Shown: one piece after another, positions 44,271 through 55,911 of the stretch
Layout of the letters: every line of letters begins with the position of its first letter
Position numbering within the stretch: position 1 is the first letter of the stretch
The notes under the pieces: model-generated
What the model was told of the DNA's origin: nothing
The model's database searches: none
The model's input: only the letters and a program-made list of their open reading frames with translations
Program-made: the position numbers and the translations under genes
Origin: Agrypnia vestita
Taxonomy: Eukaryota; Arthropoda; Insecta; Trichoptera; Phryganeidae
Length of the DNA stretch: 64,000 nt
Direction of reading: 5' to 3'
NCBI GenBank assembly: GCA_016648135.1
Contig: JADDOH010023038.1
Location: forward strand, 62,001-126,000

Positions 44271-44885
44271 TTTGTTGGTTTAGTGGTTATGATTGTCGTC
44301 TAGCGATCCAGTGTTCGGAGGTTCGAACCCCTCTCCAGGGCATCAACAAGTGAGTCCTATTTTTATAGCACAAGCATCTAGTTTATTTTCTTCTTCTTCC
44401 TTTGTAAGATCCTTGTTCTGTGTTGACAGGTCAGTCCTGGTCTTGTGACGAGGACGTCCAGCTCTCTCTCCATCTCTTTGGTGGTCTTATCTGGTCCATT
44501 ATCTCGACATGGTCCCTCCAGAAACGCCTTCTCTGCCTGCCCCATCTTACAATGTCATGTATGTCGCAGGTTCTGCGGATTCCGCATTGGGTGCTCTGTC
44601 TCTGAGGGTCTTCATCTCGGTAGTTCCGGGGGGTTGTTTAGTTCTCACTGTGTCTTGCTTCGATACCGTATGTCTTATACATGTTTTATATATTCTGATT
44701 TTGCTTTCCACTAGCATATGCTTATTGGCCCATACAGCGTTTCTTAAGCATCCAGAGATAACCGCTTTGTCTGCACTTTGATTTCGTTATACAGATCGCC
44801 GTGGCTAGATATCTCTAGCTTATTTTGAAAATAGTAATAATATTATTGCAACACGTATTCCGTGTTCTCATATATGTTAAAAAAA
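44271..44885 (+). mobile_element. tRNA-derived SINE, copy 3, split by a LINE
   Basis: Head TTTGTTGGTTTAGTGGTTAT (A box) and GGAGGTTCGAACCCCTC (B box, 44318-44333), then CAACAAGTGAGTCCTATTTT up to CTAGTTTATTTT (44378-44389). The body resumes at CTAGCTTATTTT (44815-44826) and ends ACACGTATTCCGTGTTCTCA. The 12-bp word on each side, one mismatch apart, is the target duplication of the inserted LINE. Confidence 0.85.
44390..44814 (-). mobile_element. RTE-like LINE fragment inserted into the SINE
   Basis: On the minus strand the sequence resembles 34577-34800 (EISSHGDLYNEIKVQTK-like) through TTEMKTLRD-like words to a W/F-R-D-H segment, and ends in GGAAGAAGAAG at 44390-44401. It has many stops. Frames called on the plus strand here are antisense shadows. 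Confidence 0.8.
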
Positions 44886-44966
44886 GTTCATGATAATTCT
44901 TTTATTTTGTTTTATCTAGTTTTTATATAGTTTCTTGAATATGCAATAAAAGAGAAACAAAAAAAG

Positions 44967-45505
44967 TAACCCATAAAAACCAAGTTTTTATTATACTCCC
45001 TTTCTTTGTAAAATATAACAAAAATTAAAGACGAATTAAAACATATAATATAAAACTAAACTTACAGTAATTTAATATATTTCTAAAATGTCGGACATTT
45101 TGAGATTTGATAAGACAATTCATGCTTTGAAGATTAAATTCTAAAAATATTTGTCAGTCAATTTAGATTTTCGACATTCGTAGTGAAGTACCTATTATGA
45201 ATACCGACGGAGTAATTCAAATTTAGAAAATATTCCGCGACGTTTTCGGGCCGCTATGCTAGTAATCAAACTTTTCTAATGATTCCAACTTGAAAAAAAC
45301 AATAAAATTTCTAAAAATCCGAAATTATACTATAATTATTAATTTTTTTTTACGAAAATTTGATAGATCTTCTTGATCGTCGCCATGAGTCTACTTGCCA
45401 AGTTTCAGCTCGATTGGATCATGGGAAAAGGGTCAAAAATCGATCCAAAGTTTTTGTTGACGGCAAGCGAGCAGATGCCACGAGTTAATATAAAGGGAGT
45501 AATAA
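44967..45505 (-). repeat. Interspersed repeat family A, copy 5, with insertion
   Basis: Starts TAACCCATAAAAACCAAGTT and ends GAGTTAATATAAAGGGAGTA. Compared with other copies, about 45003-45270 is extra sequence of unknown origin. The core from 45280 (CTATAATTATTAATTTTTTT, CGATTGGATCATGGGAAAAG) is typical. Confidence 0.75.
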
Positions 45506-46060
45506 ATGTAATTTAATTTTTGCACGGCTTTTTTATTTGCGTGGCGTGCACGCCCGTGTGTTACATCTATCCAATCTGTAACATTAGTTCTAGTTGCTTT
45601 GGCCGCTAGGTGAGAACATTGGGAAATCTCCGCGCGCCGACTTTTCGAAATACGTAAAATAATTATTAATAACTCCATAATTCATCAATTAAATTGGCTT
45701 AAATTTATTCCGAGGCGCTTTCGTACGCGAGGCCAGTCCGGAGTACAATATGGAGACGGACTGCACCACGTGGAATCGCCTCCTCCGCCGCTCTGCGGCC
45801 CTGGTGTGACGAAAGCTGACTCCGTCACGCGCGAAGTGTAATAATGGTGCGCACACACACGATTAATGGAGAATTATGGAAGCTATCATAATGCTGTTGG
45901 GAACAAAAAAAAAGTGCAACACTTCGCAATACACAATCGTCTAAAACAAGTTGGAAAGCGAAAATGTGATGGGCTTCGGTGACCTTGAAACTCACGCACT
46001 CTGTGCTTGTGCGGTGATTTATACATTGGTAACTTCTCGGGCCCAGGGAATGATATACAT
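45506..46060. other. Unique stretch; GC-rich 45710-45860
   Basis: CpG-rich words around 45715-45850. The frames on the minus strand have no domain. Confidence 0.35.
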
Positions 46061-46440
46061 ACAGGGTACACCGGAGCTAGCAGCAGAAACTTTGCCGATA
46101 GAGAACCAACCATGACCTAACATCAATAGTTATGGAGATATGCGATACCAAAGTTTGCATTTTTTTCAATATTTCTGACTTATTTTTTACAAAAAGTTGA
46201 ACTATCATTACAGTAAGTTATAACGATTATGAAAAATTCATTTGCTTCAATACAACTGAAATAAAATGACAAAAACCTTGTACAAAAAAACTTTTTTCAA
46301 TTTTTGCAAGGTTTTTATCATTTTATTCGACTTTTATTAAAGTGTATTTTTATTACGTCATGGTTGCTTGAAAATTTTATACTCGTAACATAGGCAAGAA
46401 TCTACCGGCAATGTTTCTGCTGCTAGCTCTGGTACACCTG
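46061..46440. mobile_element. Complete foldback mariner-type MITE
   Basis: The 380-bp element is flanked by TA (46059-46060 and 46441-46442). TIRs: CAGGGTACACCGGAGCTAGC with CAGCAGAAACTTTGCCG on the left; the right end read inversely is CAGGTGTACCAGAGCTAGCA with GCAGAAACATTGCCG. The interior is a second palindrome around 46300. No transposase. TA target and CAGG-starting TIR indicate Tc1/mariner. Reference copy for the other MITE pieces. Confidence 0.9.
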
Positions 46441-46447
46441 TATAATT

Positions 46448-46610
46448 CAGGGTATTTCGTATGAAAACTTTAGGGGAGTCTATTTTGAATAGAAAATATT
46501 CTTTACCCTTTGGGTGAAATGTCGACAGGAAGGATGGAGATAAGCGACATCAAAGTTTGAATATTAATTTTTCGTTATTCTAAATGTAGGTTTTCAATTT
46601 GTGCTAACAT
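46448..46610 (+). mobile_element. Mariner-type MITE, left half, adjacent copy
   Basis: Begins CAGGGTATTTCGTATGAAAA only 7 bp after the complete element, then GGATGGAGATAAGCGACATC. More like the 21377 subfamily than its neighbour, so it is an independent insertion. Confidence 0.75.
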
Positions 46611-47979
46611 AATTAATTAATTAATTATGCTTTGTTCCCACAAACAACTTTTTTAGATACAATATCTACGTGTATATGAATTGTATACAACTCGTGTTTT
46701 TTCAGTGATTTTCGGTGATTTTTTTTGTAAAATAATAGATAGGAAAAAATAGGAGTTGGGAACCGATTTTTAGCAGTAAATTCCGATGAGAAAAATTCTT
46801 TTAATATTCGTCCTTTTTGATATTAGTCCTACCCTCTGAATGATGAATATTGAGGGTCTGCTGAACATAAGAACACACTGAATTGGGAATTTTAATATCT
46901 GACAGTGCTCATTGTTTGTAGAAATTTTTTGTTTGGGCGATGTTAATGTTAATTTTTTATTCTAGGGTAATTATAATCCTATAAAAATATTCTACTTTTA
47001 CATTGTACTTTTATTTCACTCTATGAATATCCATCAGGATCATTAAACACCTGTTTGGACCATGTATCGACATTTCTATTCTACACTCTAAAGAATTGCA
47101 AATTGGAAATGAAGAAAACACCAGGTTAAAGTTCAGCGAAGAAATGACAAACAAGCATTATTTTTCTTGGAAAAACCCAGTTTGATTCATGGGACTAATC
47201 GATGGGTTTTTCAAGGATACGAAATGGATTTCAAAATCAAATTAAAATAAACGACAGTAAGATGATGCATCATGTAATGATATTAGCGATAACATTAATT
47301 ATAAACCACGATATCTCCTCATATATAAGTACCTAACCAAAGAGGCTGTTTGCAAAATATACAAATAAAATAAATAAAAAGGCAAAACACCGGGAGTCCC
47401 ATGATTAGGAAATTTCACAAAAAATAAAATTATTACGGTTAATGTGCGTAAGTAACGGTGTAAACATATTTCTCATTGTAGTTTACAATTGATGGAAACG
47501 ACATATAAATAAAAATAAAATAGAATCACACAAATAAAAATATACAATTAAGTGAGACACCTTCAGTACACTAAATTCTGGAATTCCAACTCAGAAACTC
47601 TAGACGAAAAATGTATGCTAGAAACCACTGGAAAATACATAAAGAAACAGGTTGGTTTGGCTTTCAGACATCATTTTTAATTAAGAATTGTCGGCTGTCA
47701 TTCAACAAGAAATAATCAACGACGTGAATAACATACTTTTATAACCTCAAGACTTCAAGAGAAAAGAAAGAAGAGCGAGAAGAAAGATTATAGAGCTAAT
47801 TTAGACGTTCTAGACGTCACGATACAGCCTATTTTTGAAAGAGTGCTGGGCGTTACCACGAGACAGAACTAAAATGGTTAGGGCAGATAAGGATGTCATT
47901 TTCAGTATAAAAAGATGTAAATAACAATAGGTATCAACTCCAGGTGGCGAATTGGAGGACAGTGGCTGAGGCAAATGAG
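46611..47979. other. Long AT-rich stretch, nothing recognised
   Basis: No open frame above 60 codons and no repeat partner noticed in about 1.4 kb. Confidence 0.45.
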
Positions 47980-48065
47980 GAGCTTGTTGGTATAATGGTC
48001 ATGACGCTCGCTAGTGATCTGGTGGTCGGTGGTTTAGCTTATTTTGAGAATAGTAATTAATAGTA
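47980..48065 (+). mobile_element. tRNA-derived SINE, deleted copy 4
   Basis: AGCTTGTTGGTATAATGGTC, GATCTGGTGGTCGGTGG, then directly TTTAGCTTATTTTGAGAATA. The B box and the first part of the body (about 60 bp compared with 21871) are deleted. Confidence 0.75.
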
Positions 48066-48834
48066 AATTTGAGCTGTAGCGCCATCGCAGAGTATGACTT
48101 GCGGTCTTTGGAAAATTGACGGGCACACGAAAGAGATGAAGGTCATCTAGACTAGACGATGTAGCGACCAACAGTGGAGTTTGTCTGGAATTTTTGGCAA
48201 AACAATCTGCTTTCGATTGAGTTTTATCAAGGTTGGTGGAACAGTAACGATCCTCAATCTAATAAAAATAAATCTCGTAATAAAGGGCTGAGCGTGTAAA
48301 AAAATGATAATCGAGAAGAATTTAAATATGGAAACCCTGAATATAAATCCATCTCCTGGTTGCTAAGCGGTAATAATCTAAAAATGAAGATCGATTCCAA
48401 AAAAAAAAAGGATTATCTTCACTCTTCTTCACTCCGCGATACGAGACATCTGCTTATCACGCTGAGAGGCAAAACTTTATTATTGGGTCATCATTATAAA
48501 ATCTAATTTCGCAATAGGTACAGTACAGATGGCGGAGACGAACGACACGTATCCTTGTATACGTATTATTTTGACAATCTTATCTCTTCCGTTCTAGATA
48601 ATTCTCCAATTATGAGCGAATGCTGAATGATGTGATGCGACGAGGTGCTTTCGTCATGCCTGCTTAATCCCAAACATCATGATTATTGTCTGGTAAGTAT
48701 AATTCCTGTAGGAAGATAAGATCTCATATTCCAGTGGCATCACTGTTTTACCACATCACTGTGTTTTCGAGCGATTTTGTTACACATTGACCAAAGCCTT
48801 GATCACTTCTTGAATCACTTATATTGCCCTCTCT
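48066..48834. other. Nothing recognised
   Basis: No repeat partner or domain noticed. Confidence 0.35.
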
Positions 48835-49215
48835 TCTTCTTTTTGTAGTGCCATCTCCTATCGGATGTCGGTGATCATGTTGACGACCATAATTCTATTG
48901 ATAGATGCACTGAACAACTCAGTCGAGTTAAGTTAGTAGCAGTCCCTCAAGATACACAGGCATGAGATGCGTTGTCTTTCTACGCTTCTTTTTCTACTGA
49001 ACGATGAGTTGGTTAAGACTGTTGTCGTCATAATAAATGTCCGAGATACTCAAGCTGTCCTATCTCGGCATTTTTCTTACGCCGGTGAACATCAATATTC
49101 GTTATTCTATTCACCCATCTTTCGTTATGCTTCTATAGAGCCGTACATGTCAAAGGCGTCGACATTATGGATTAATTCTTGGAGTAGTGTCCATGCCTCT
49201 AAAAGAAAACTCTAA
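48835..49215 (-). mobile_element. RTE-like LINE 3' end
   Basis: TTCTTTTTGTAGTGCCATCT, CTATCGGATGTCGGTGATCA and AACGATGAGTTGGTTAAGAC align with 31620-31850. Minus-strand reading gives the degenerate end of a non-LTR protein. An 82-codon plus frame here is antisense. Confidence 0.6.
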
Positions 49216-50899
49216 ATATTTTATAATTAATTTAATTAATAAGTATTTTAGACGATTATAAAGAAACTGAGAAAGGTTTGTGAATCGTACTGTTTTGTAC
49301 AATATTTCAAGTGGCCTGAATTCCTGAAAAATAAAAGAAGATTTATTGGGTTCAAAAATTTTTTGTCATCCAACAAGATAAGAAGCATGGTTAGTCACGT
49401 CGAAGAACTGAGGTAAAGAGGAAAATCTGCAATCCATTCCGTCATCAAATCTGCTGGAAGCTTAGATAATTTGAGGAGTTTAGTCAAGATCAAGATTTTC
49501 AAATGATCTTGGGATATTAGACAAGTAAATAAACAATTAGACAAATCAATTCGACGGTTGGTCCATCCAGTTCTGGAGAGCCTCTGAATTTCAACAGCTC
49601 GCGGGTAAACACGACAGGTTGTGTTGTAATTAATTAGATGTTTGATATTGAACTGTCTGCAGAGTTTTAATTATGATGCGGTATGTTACGATGCTATCGC
49701 GTATTTACATCGATAAATTTTGTAATTAAGAGAAATCTCGAATGGTGCACAGCTCGCAGTTGGACGTTCGTGTTCTGCGCGCGGTTGGCATCTTTCAGAC
49801 CCGAACAGGTTAGTCCGCCTATGAAATAGTCGATGATCGACGTCCGTTGCGATACAGCGAAACCGGTCGGCATTCAACTTGCTAAACGCAAACTAGATTA
49901 AGAGTAATATTCGCACAATTGATTCGGTTGTAATTGTAAGAACGTGGTAGAATGTCAGGTTTTCACTACCCTCTGTAGTAATTAAAGTAAATAGTACACT
50001 TCAAATTGAAATAGATATTCCTCTGTTTAGTATTAAGATAATTTTTACGAAGACTCATAGAATTTTAACTCTAGATCACTAAACATATCAAGTTACACAT
50101 TCAAGTTGCAGTGTCACTAAATATGTGAGACTTGTGAGAAAAATGAACTTTTGTGCAAAAAAACGATACAATTTCTAGCACCATCCATATACAACAAAAT
50201 CCCTCAGGAAATAAAACAAGATTGTAACAAAATAAATATATAATTGGCTAAATGAAGTAGGGAAACTAGAAATTTGTATAAAATAACAATTATTTTTAAT
50301 ATTGGCTTAATACAGCAAGGCTAGCAAGTCAATCACACCAGAGAGGCTAAGACGAAAACAATATTACATTTACCGCATATTTTGTAAAATGAAATTGTTA
50401 AATAAATTATTATCTGACAGACTGAAGAAAGGAAATTTAAATATTTTTTTAATTATCACATTTATTAGTAAAAAAAGGTGTCTTATATTAGACAACATGT
50501 GGTAAAATTTCCCTGAAAACTACTCTAAAGCTGACTAAAGTAATTCATTGCACGGTGTTGGAGAACAGAGGTTATAATACGTAGGGTGGAAGTGCTGACG
50601 GTGATCTCCAACGAGTAATTCTATCAACGATCCGTCGAATACCTCGGTTAGTCTTCCATTTGACACTTGGCGTCCCACTATTAGAAAAATGCCCCTATTG
50701 AGTAGTTTAATTATTGAAAATATTCACTACTAAACGGCGAATCCTAGGAATAGTATAGGTGGGTCACTAATTTGTTCATTTATGAAGGTACTGAGCGGTA
50801 TGGGGCGGGATTCCACCTTAAACAACGAATACATCGGAGATAGTCTGTGAAACTAATGTTTAGTAATCTAGGGTTAAGTAAATAGGGTGCTGGTTGTAC
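49216..50899. other. Long stretch; CpG-richer 49690-49880
   Basis: Nothing firmly recognised. 49690-49880 holds CG-rich words and a 63-codon minus frame without domain. The rest is AT-rich. Confidence 0.4.
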
Positions 50900-51050
50900 G
50901 CCAAGTCTTGTGGAGGATGGTGCAATGGCAACCGTGGCAAGGGTAGTATGGAAAGAAGGATGCTGGATATCACTAAATGAGACCGACAAAGAAATACATG
51001 GAATTGAACGTAGACAAAATTGAAGAACGTCATTGCCTCCGTTAAAAAGT
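50900..51050 (+). mobile_element. LINE RT-tail scrap
   Basis: Plus strand encodes ARVVWKEGCWISLNETDKEI followed by HGIERRQN, a degenerate version of the ERRML-x-ISL-x-DRKRN-x-WIR-x-Q-T segment of RTE-like elements. Short and diverged. Confidence 0.5.
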
Positions 51051-51651
51051 ATAATTCGGAATCGGCAGGCTTAAGGACAACCGAGGGACAGTAAATTTTC
51101 AACAGGATGTCCAAAGCTTCGATAGATAGGCGGAAAAAAGTAAAAAGAAATTCGGGAACACGCATTTATAAGTTTGCTTCGGATTAAAAAATTAATATTA
51201 ACAATAAACAAACTAGAGACTGTGGGTAAATAATTAAATATTGGATTTTTAACAATTGGTGCCAAAAATAGACACTCAATTGACTAAATAGACGTAATTT
51301 GGCTAGAAACATCAAAATACTATTGTTTATGTTTTTATTTATTTATTTTCTCCGTATAAAATATTGAAATTAATTATATCCCTCAAAATATTAGACTTTT
51401 AAGTTATGTATTCTGTTATGAATTGTTTCGTGTTTTTAAATGATAATTTAGAGTCCATGATTATTCCTAAATATTATATTGTATCCATAATTTTTTTATG
51501 GAGCAATATTGAAAATGAGGAGCAGTTGTTGATTTGTAAATTGTAATGGCTGTTTCTTCAGTCAATTTCTGTCCTATTCTTTCTAAGAACGTTCCTTTTT
51601 GTAATTTTTTTAGTTCAGCGTGTTTTTTTAATGATAATTTAGGGTATATGA
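51051..51651. other. Nothing recognised
   Basis: AT-rich. Confidence 0.35.
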
Positions 51652-52135
51652 TTCATCATCATCATCATTCTTGGCACTACAACCCTTGGTGGGTCTTGGC
51701 CTCCTCAAGAATCTTCCTCAACTCATCTCGGTTTAGTACCAGCTCTCTCCAGTTCCCAAGCTCAAGGCAGAGAAGTCTTTGAGGACGTTGTCACTCCATC
51801 TTAATTTTGGCCTTCCTAACCTTCTTCGCCCTATTGGCCCTGCGTTCAGCAGGGACTTTGGTGCTTGATGCTTGGACATTCTCTCCACACGACCTAGCCA
51901 CCGAAGTCTTCCCAGTTTTATAAATGTTGTGACGTTTGGCTCCTTAAACAGAGTATAGAGCTTATTGTTGTAACGTTTGCGCCGAAGTCCATTTTCTAGA
52001 ACCGGTTCGAAGATATTTTCAAAATTTTCTTTTCGAAAAAGTCCAGTGCTCACTCATTCCTCTTAGTTAGTACCCGCGTCTCGGCTGCGTACGTGAGCAC
52101 TGGCCTAATAAGCGTTTTGCATATTGCATATATAT
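51652..52135 (-). mobile_element. RTE-like LINE C-terminus with GATGAT tail
   Basis: Minus strand: LIRPVLTYAAET near 52110, ENGLRRKRYNNKLYTLFKEP, FIKLGRLRWLGRVERMS, RRRLGRPKLRWSDNVLKD, and an end in TGATGATGATGATGA (about 51656-51670). A 106-codon segment (52053-51733) is still open. Classical RTE-type 3' end with one stop and one frame change upstream. Confidence 0.85.
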
Positions 52136-52299
52136 TTTGATTATTCCCAAATGTTGTATTGCATCCCCTTTTTCTATTTCTTCTTTATTTTTTTTTGCAC
52201 CTTCCATTTCCTATCAAGGTACCTTTGGTTATTTTCATTTTACACTTTTATTTGTTAACTTTGAGCCATTTTTAACATTCTCACTAATTCCCGTCATTT

Positions 52300-52690
52300 T
52301 AATGCCAAGTACGACTCTGACACCGCTAAGTGGGCGCAAAATAACGGTACGGGAACGGTTGTCAAAACGGAGAGCGACGCGTGACCGCGGAGCCCAGGCG
52401 CCGGGACCGTCCTGTCGTTCGGCCGGCCCGAGCGCGGCGTTCGTCATTTTCTCGACTTGCGTAACCAGCGATGCAACAATGCGACGCGCCACTGGGCCCC
52501 GGCCGGCATGGGCATTCTCACTTTCATTGGTTAATGAGAGAAAAAAAGTGGTGCACACACGAATCCATCATATCTGGCCGCGCGCCGGTTATCGATTCGC
52601 CCATTACAATATCTAGATTGGATCTGGCCACTCGAGCGGCTCGGGACCGAGGTCTTATCGCGGCTCACACTACTAATGGCGCAAGTGATC
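52300..52690. other. CpG-rich unique island
   Basis: GC-rich, with overlapping frames of 159 codons (plus), 107 codons (minus) and 81 codons (plus), none with a domain. GCGGAGCCCAGGCGCCGGGA and CCTGTCGTTCGGCCGGCCC show the base composition. The simplest reading is a regulatory or promoter-like island. Confidence 0.4.
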
Positions 52691-52704
52691 AAACAAATAA
52701 CAAA

Positions 52705-53198
52705 ACTAACCCATAAAAACCAAGTTTTTATTATGCTCCCTTTCTCATTTGTATTGCGTCCAATTTGATATTCTATCAACATATTCCTCTTGCTTTAAGT
52801 TCATGTGGAAAATCCATTCCATATTATCCTTAAAACTTATAGAATATTAAAAACGTAATAATTGGTACAAGGGGACACGGCGTCGGCGAAACCGTCCGAT
52901 CGGACCCGTAGCTCGAGTCAGACTAGTTGAAATAGGTCTCGCGCCTTCTCCACGCATCGGGCTCCTTTCTCATTTGTATGGTTTCCAAATTGAAAAAACC
53001 GATAAATTTCGAAAAATCCAAAATTATACTATAATTAATTTTTTTAAACGAAAATTTGTTAGATCATTTTTATCGACGCCACGAGTCTTGCCTCCAAAGT
53101 TTCAGCTCGATTGGATCACGGGAAAAGGGGTAAAAATCGATCCAAAGTTTTTTCGGTAGACAAGCAGACGCTACGAGTTAAAAGAAAGGGAGTAAAAA
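52705..53198 (-). repeat. Interspersed repeat family A, copy 6
   Basis: Starts CTAACCCATAAAAACCAAGT and ends GTTAAAAGAAAGGGAGTAAA. It contains an extra segment (about 52750-52980) with CGGCGTCGGCGAAACCGTCC not present in shorter copies. It abuts family B copy 2 with no gap. Confidence 0.8.
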
Positions 53199-53850
53199 CG
53201 AGCGAGCCTTACAGTTGTCGTATATGTTGTGTAACATTTGACATCTCATAATTAAAAATATCAAGTGAGCAGCGACAGAAATTATCATCAAAATTTAAAA
53301 AAGCTAATACCTATTTATTTATTAATTAGTAAATACAAGTAAAGATAATGTATGTGCGTTTATTTATTATTGAATTTTGCCGCACACATATCGACACACG
53401 CATTTTGTTTAGAAACGTGTTTGGTCAATTACATGTTTTCATTTATTTTTCATAGATGGCGGTAGTGTGCCGCCATACATATTGCGTGAAAACTTTGAAT
53501 AAAAATTTAAAAATAATCACATAAATTACATAAAATTTAAGAATGTAGATCATTAACGGTAGTTATTGTTTGCATTAATGTAAAAAAAATAAGTATTTAT
53601 TGGAAAATTTCGAAGATATAAGCCAAAATATATCAAAGTTACAACATCCACACGCTTGACACCAGTCTCGCAACATATATACGAAATCAGGAGCATTGGC
53701 TGGTAGTATGCGTCTTCGCTGTGATGGCACTTGCTGGACATTGATTTGTTTATAAACGATGCTTTTTTTGTACATCGCGCGTGCTGCGCGCGCGCTCATT
53801 GGTTATATGAAATTGCGCGCGTCTTACGAAAGTGAGAGGAAAGATGTTAC
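53199..53850. repeat. Interspersed repeat family B, copy 2
   Basis: Same word order as 43221-43780, but with about 150 bp more between GGTCAATTAC (53422) and GTATTTATTGG (53592). The minus-strand frame 53741-53553 parallels the copy 1 frame (shared segments YIC-x-x-TGVKRVD-x-VTLIY and PINT). Confidence 0.75.
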
Positions 53851-54200
53851 ACATCAATAAAAAATGGCCGAGTTTTGTATTGTATTGTATCCATCATTTA
53901 TTTTTGCAGCGATATTGAAAATGAGGAACAGTTGTATTTTTCCACTTATTATAACAAAATACGTTGTAGTATCACGTAGTTAATTAAAATGATACGATAA
54001 CAATCTTACATATGCAAATTTAATTGTTCGGGATAGTTTTTTTTACAAAAAATGTATACCTAAGTATATCTTTGCATATTGTTGTACTTATGTGATTCGT
54101 CTAATTTGTTATAATTATCAAAGAGTGTGTTTTCATTAAATAAATAAATAACGTTGCAGTTGATTTTAATTTTAATTAATTAACCGGGAAATTATAAGAA
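53851..54200. other. Nothing recognised
   Basis: AT-rich. Confidence 0.35.
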
Positions 54201-54272
54201 AGACAATTGAATTAGTATGTGTAAGCCGTGTGTAAGAGGCACATCGTTTCGTTGTGTTGGCGTTTATACCCG
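54201..54272 (+). repeat. Half copy of the 25.7-kb palindrome
   Basis: AGACAATTGAATTAGTATGT, GTAAGCCGTGTGTAAGAGGC, ATCGTTTCGTTGTGTTGGCG parallels 25695-25770. The right arm is absent. Confidence 0.65.
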
Positions 54273-55673
54273 GCTTTAAATGAAAAGTCGTATACAAGAC
54301 AATTAACTTAAGTAGAAAATTTAAAAAATAAATATTTTTGAAATAGCTACATTTAAATTATAACGAGGTAAGTCATTTTTTTAGGAACCTCAGAACAACA
54401 ATGGTACAAGTCAGTTAAATTTTGGCAGTTTTTTAAAAATGTTCAGTATTATAAAGGCCCAATTCAATAATTTTTAATACACCGGAATAATAGTGGCACA
54501 AGTCAATTGATTTTTTGATTTTTCAAAGCTGGTTCATAATAATAATATTGGGTCAAGTCATTATTTTTAACTTGAAAAAATAATGGTGAGTAAATTATCG
54601 GTTTCTCAAACATTTATCAAATGAAAATAATGATAAGTTAATTAGCCTCTTTTAGTTCAAGTCAATTTTGATCACCATTTTGGATGAATTTACACGTAAA
54701 GGTACTAGAATTCAGATGAATAGATATCATTTTTAACGCAATTTTTAATGATCGATACTTTCATATTGATAGCCGAAACATTGAAATTAACGATATTAAT
54801 TTCAATGTTTCGACTATAAATATATATTTCTTGTAAATTAATTGTAATGTCATTTTAAAAACATATTAGAGAGTTCAATGTCATTTATAAAAAATGTTGT
54901 ACGGTGTGGCGAATTTTTGTTAAAGTATAAATATTTATATAATTGATCATGTCTAAATCTAGGTATATGTGTTCTATAATTTCTATAATTCAGTTTTGAT
55001 ACAGAAAAGTATGTCTGGCGATCGCTGGTTCCTCCTCCAGTAGGTAGTTCTGGATTAATATATTTTTAATGTCTAACTATTATAACAATATACCTAATCT
55101 ACACGCGCGTAGAAAAGATTATTGACTGATTCACTGAAAATGGCAAAAAAATTCCATTTCTTATTTCCAAAACGTGAAAACCCATCCAACGTGGAAAAAC
55201 TCCCCCATTCTCAATAGCGGTACAGTTATTAATTTATTATAATTTATAAACAAGGCTATTGCGTTAACACGTAGGTATTACCAGTTATTATGTGGTCAAT
55301 TCTGCTTACGCCATTTTCACTCGTCTCATTATAATAGCTTGAAATATGCGTTAATTAAAACCGTTTTACGCTTTACAAATACACAATACGTTTGCACGTG
55401 TATATGTACCAATCGAAAAAAAACATTGCTTCTGTACCTACATACATAACACTACACCTATGTATACAGAGTAGGTCTAACCGGTATAGCAAAACATAAC
55501 AGCGCCTCCGACAGAAGTGTTTTTAGAAAGAGGAATGCATTTGTTTCTAACGAAATTGGTCCCAAGAAAGGATAGTGCCGAGCTAGCTGTCTTTCGTTGC
55601 CTATTATATTATAACAATGTATCATTCGTGTATAATGACTTGGAATTGTCTAGAATATAAGAATTATGCTAGA
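54273..55673. other. AT-rich stretch
   Basis: No gene or open frame above 60 codons. Contains the small palindrome at 54769-54817. Confidence 0.4.
54769..54817. repeat. 49-bp hairpin palindrome
   Basis: ATAGCCGAAACATTGAAATT plus AA pairs with its complement over 22 bp (21 matches) around a 5-nt loop CGATA. Strong cruciform or hairpin potential. Confidence 0.85.
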
Positions 55674-55911
55674 ATTACAGAATTTCCTTCTTTACGAGTT
55701 CATATTATATTTATATGTAGGTATATAATTAACAAGAATATATTCTTTCTACATCACTAATTTGCTGAAAATACTATTTCCGGGCCAATGGTCCCTTCAT
55801 CAACCAGAATTATAGAATTTCCTTCCTACGAGGCACAGTTTTTATAATAATTACATGTCTATAAGTAACAAGAATATACATACTTTGTTTACATCACTAA
55901 CTTGCTGAAAG

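Noticed and set aside
44271..44345. Possible functional tRNA gene
   Set aside because: Same reasons: tRNA-like head of the SINE family without a proper cloverleaf.
44420..44781. Three overlapping plus-strand frames
   Set aside because: They are antisense to the RTE-like LINE fragment on the minus strand.
52137..52616. 159-codon plus-strand frame
   Set aside because: Starts in LINE-flanking T-rich sequence and passes through a CpG island with open frames on both strands. No domain.
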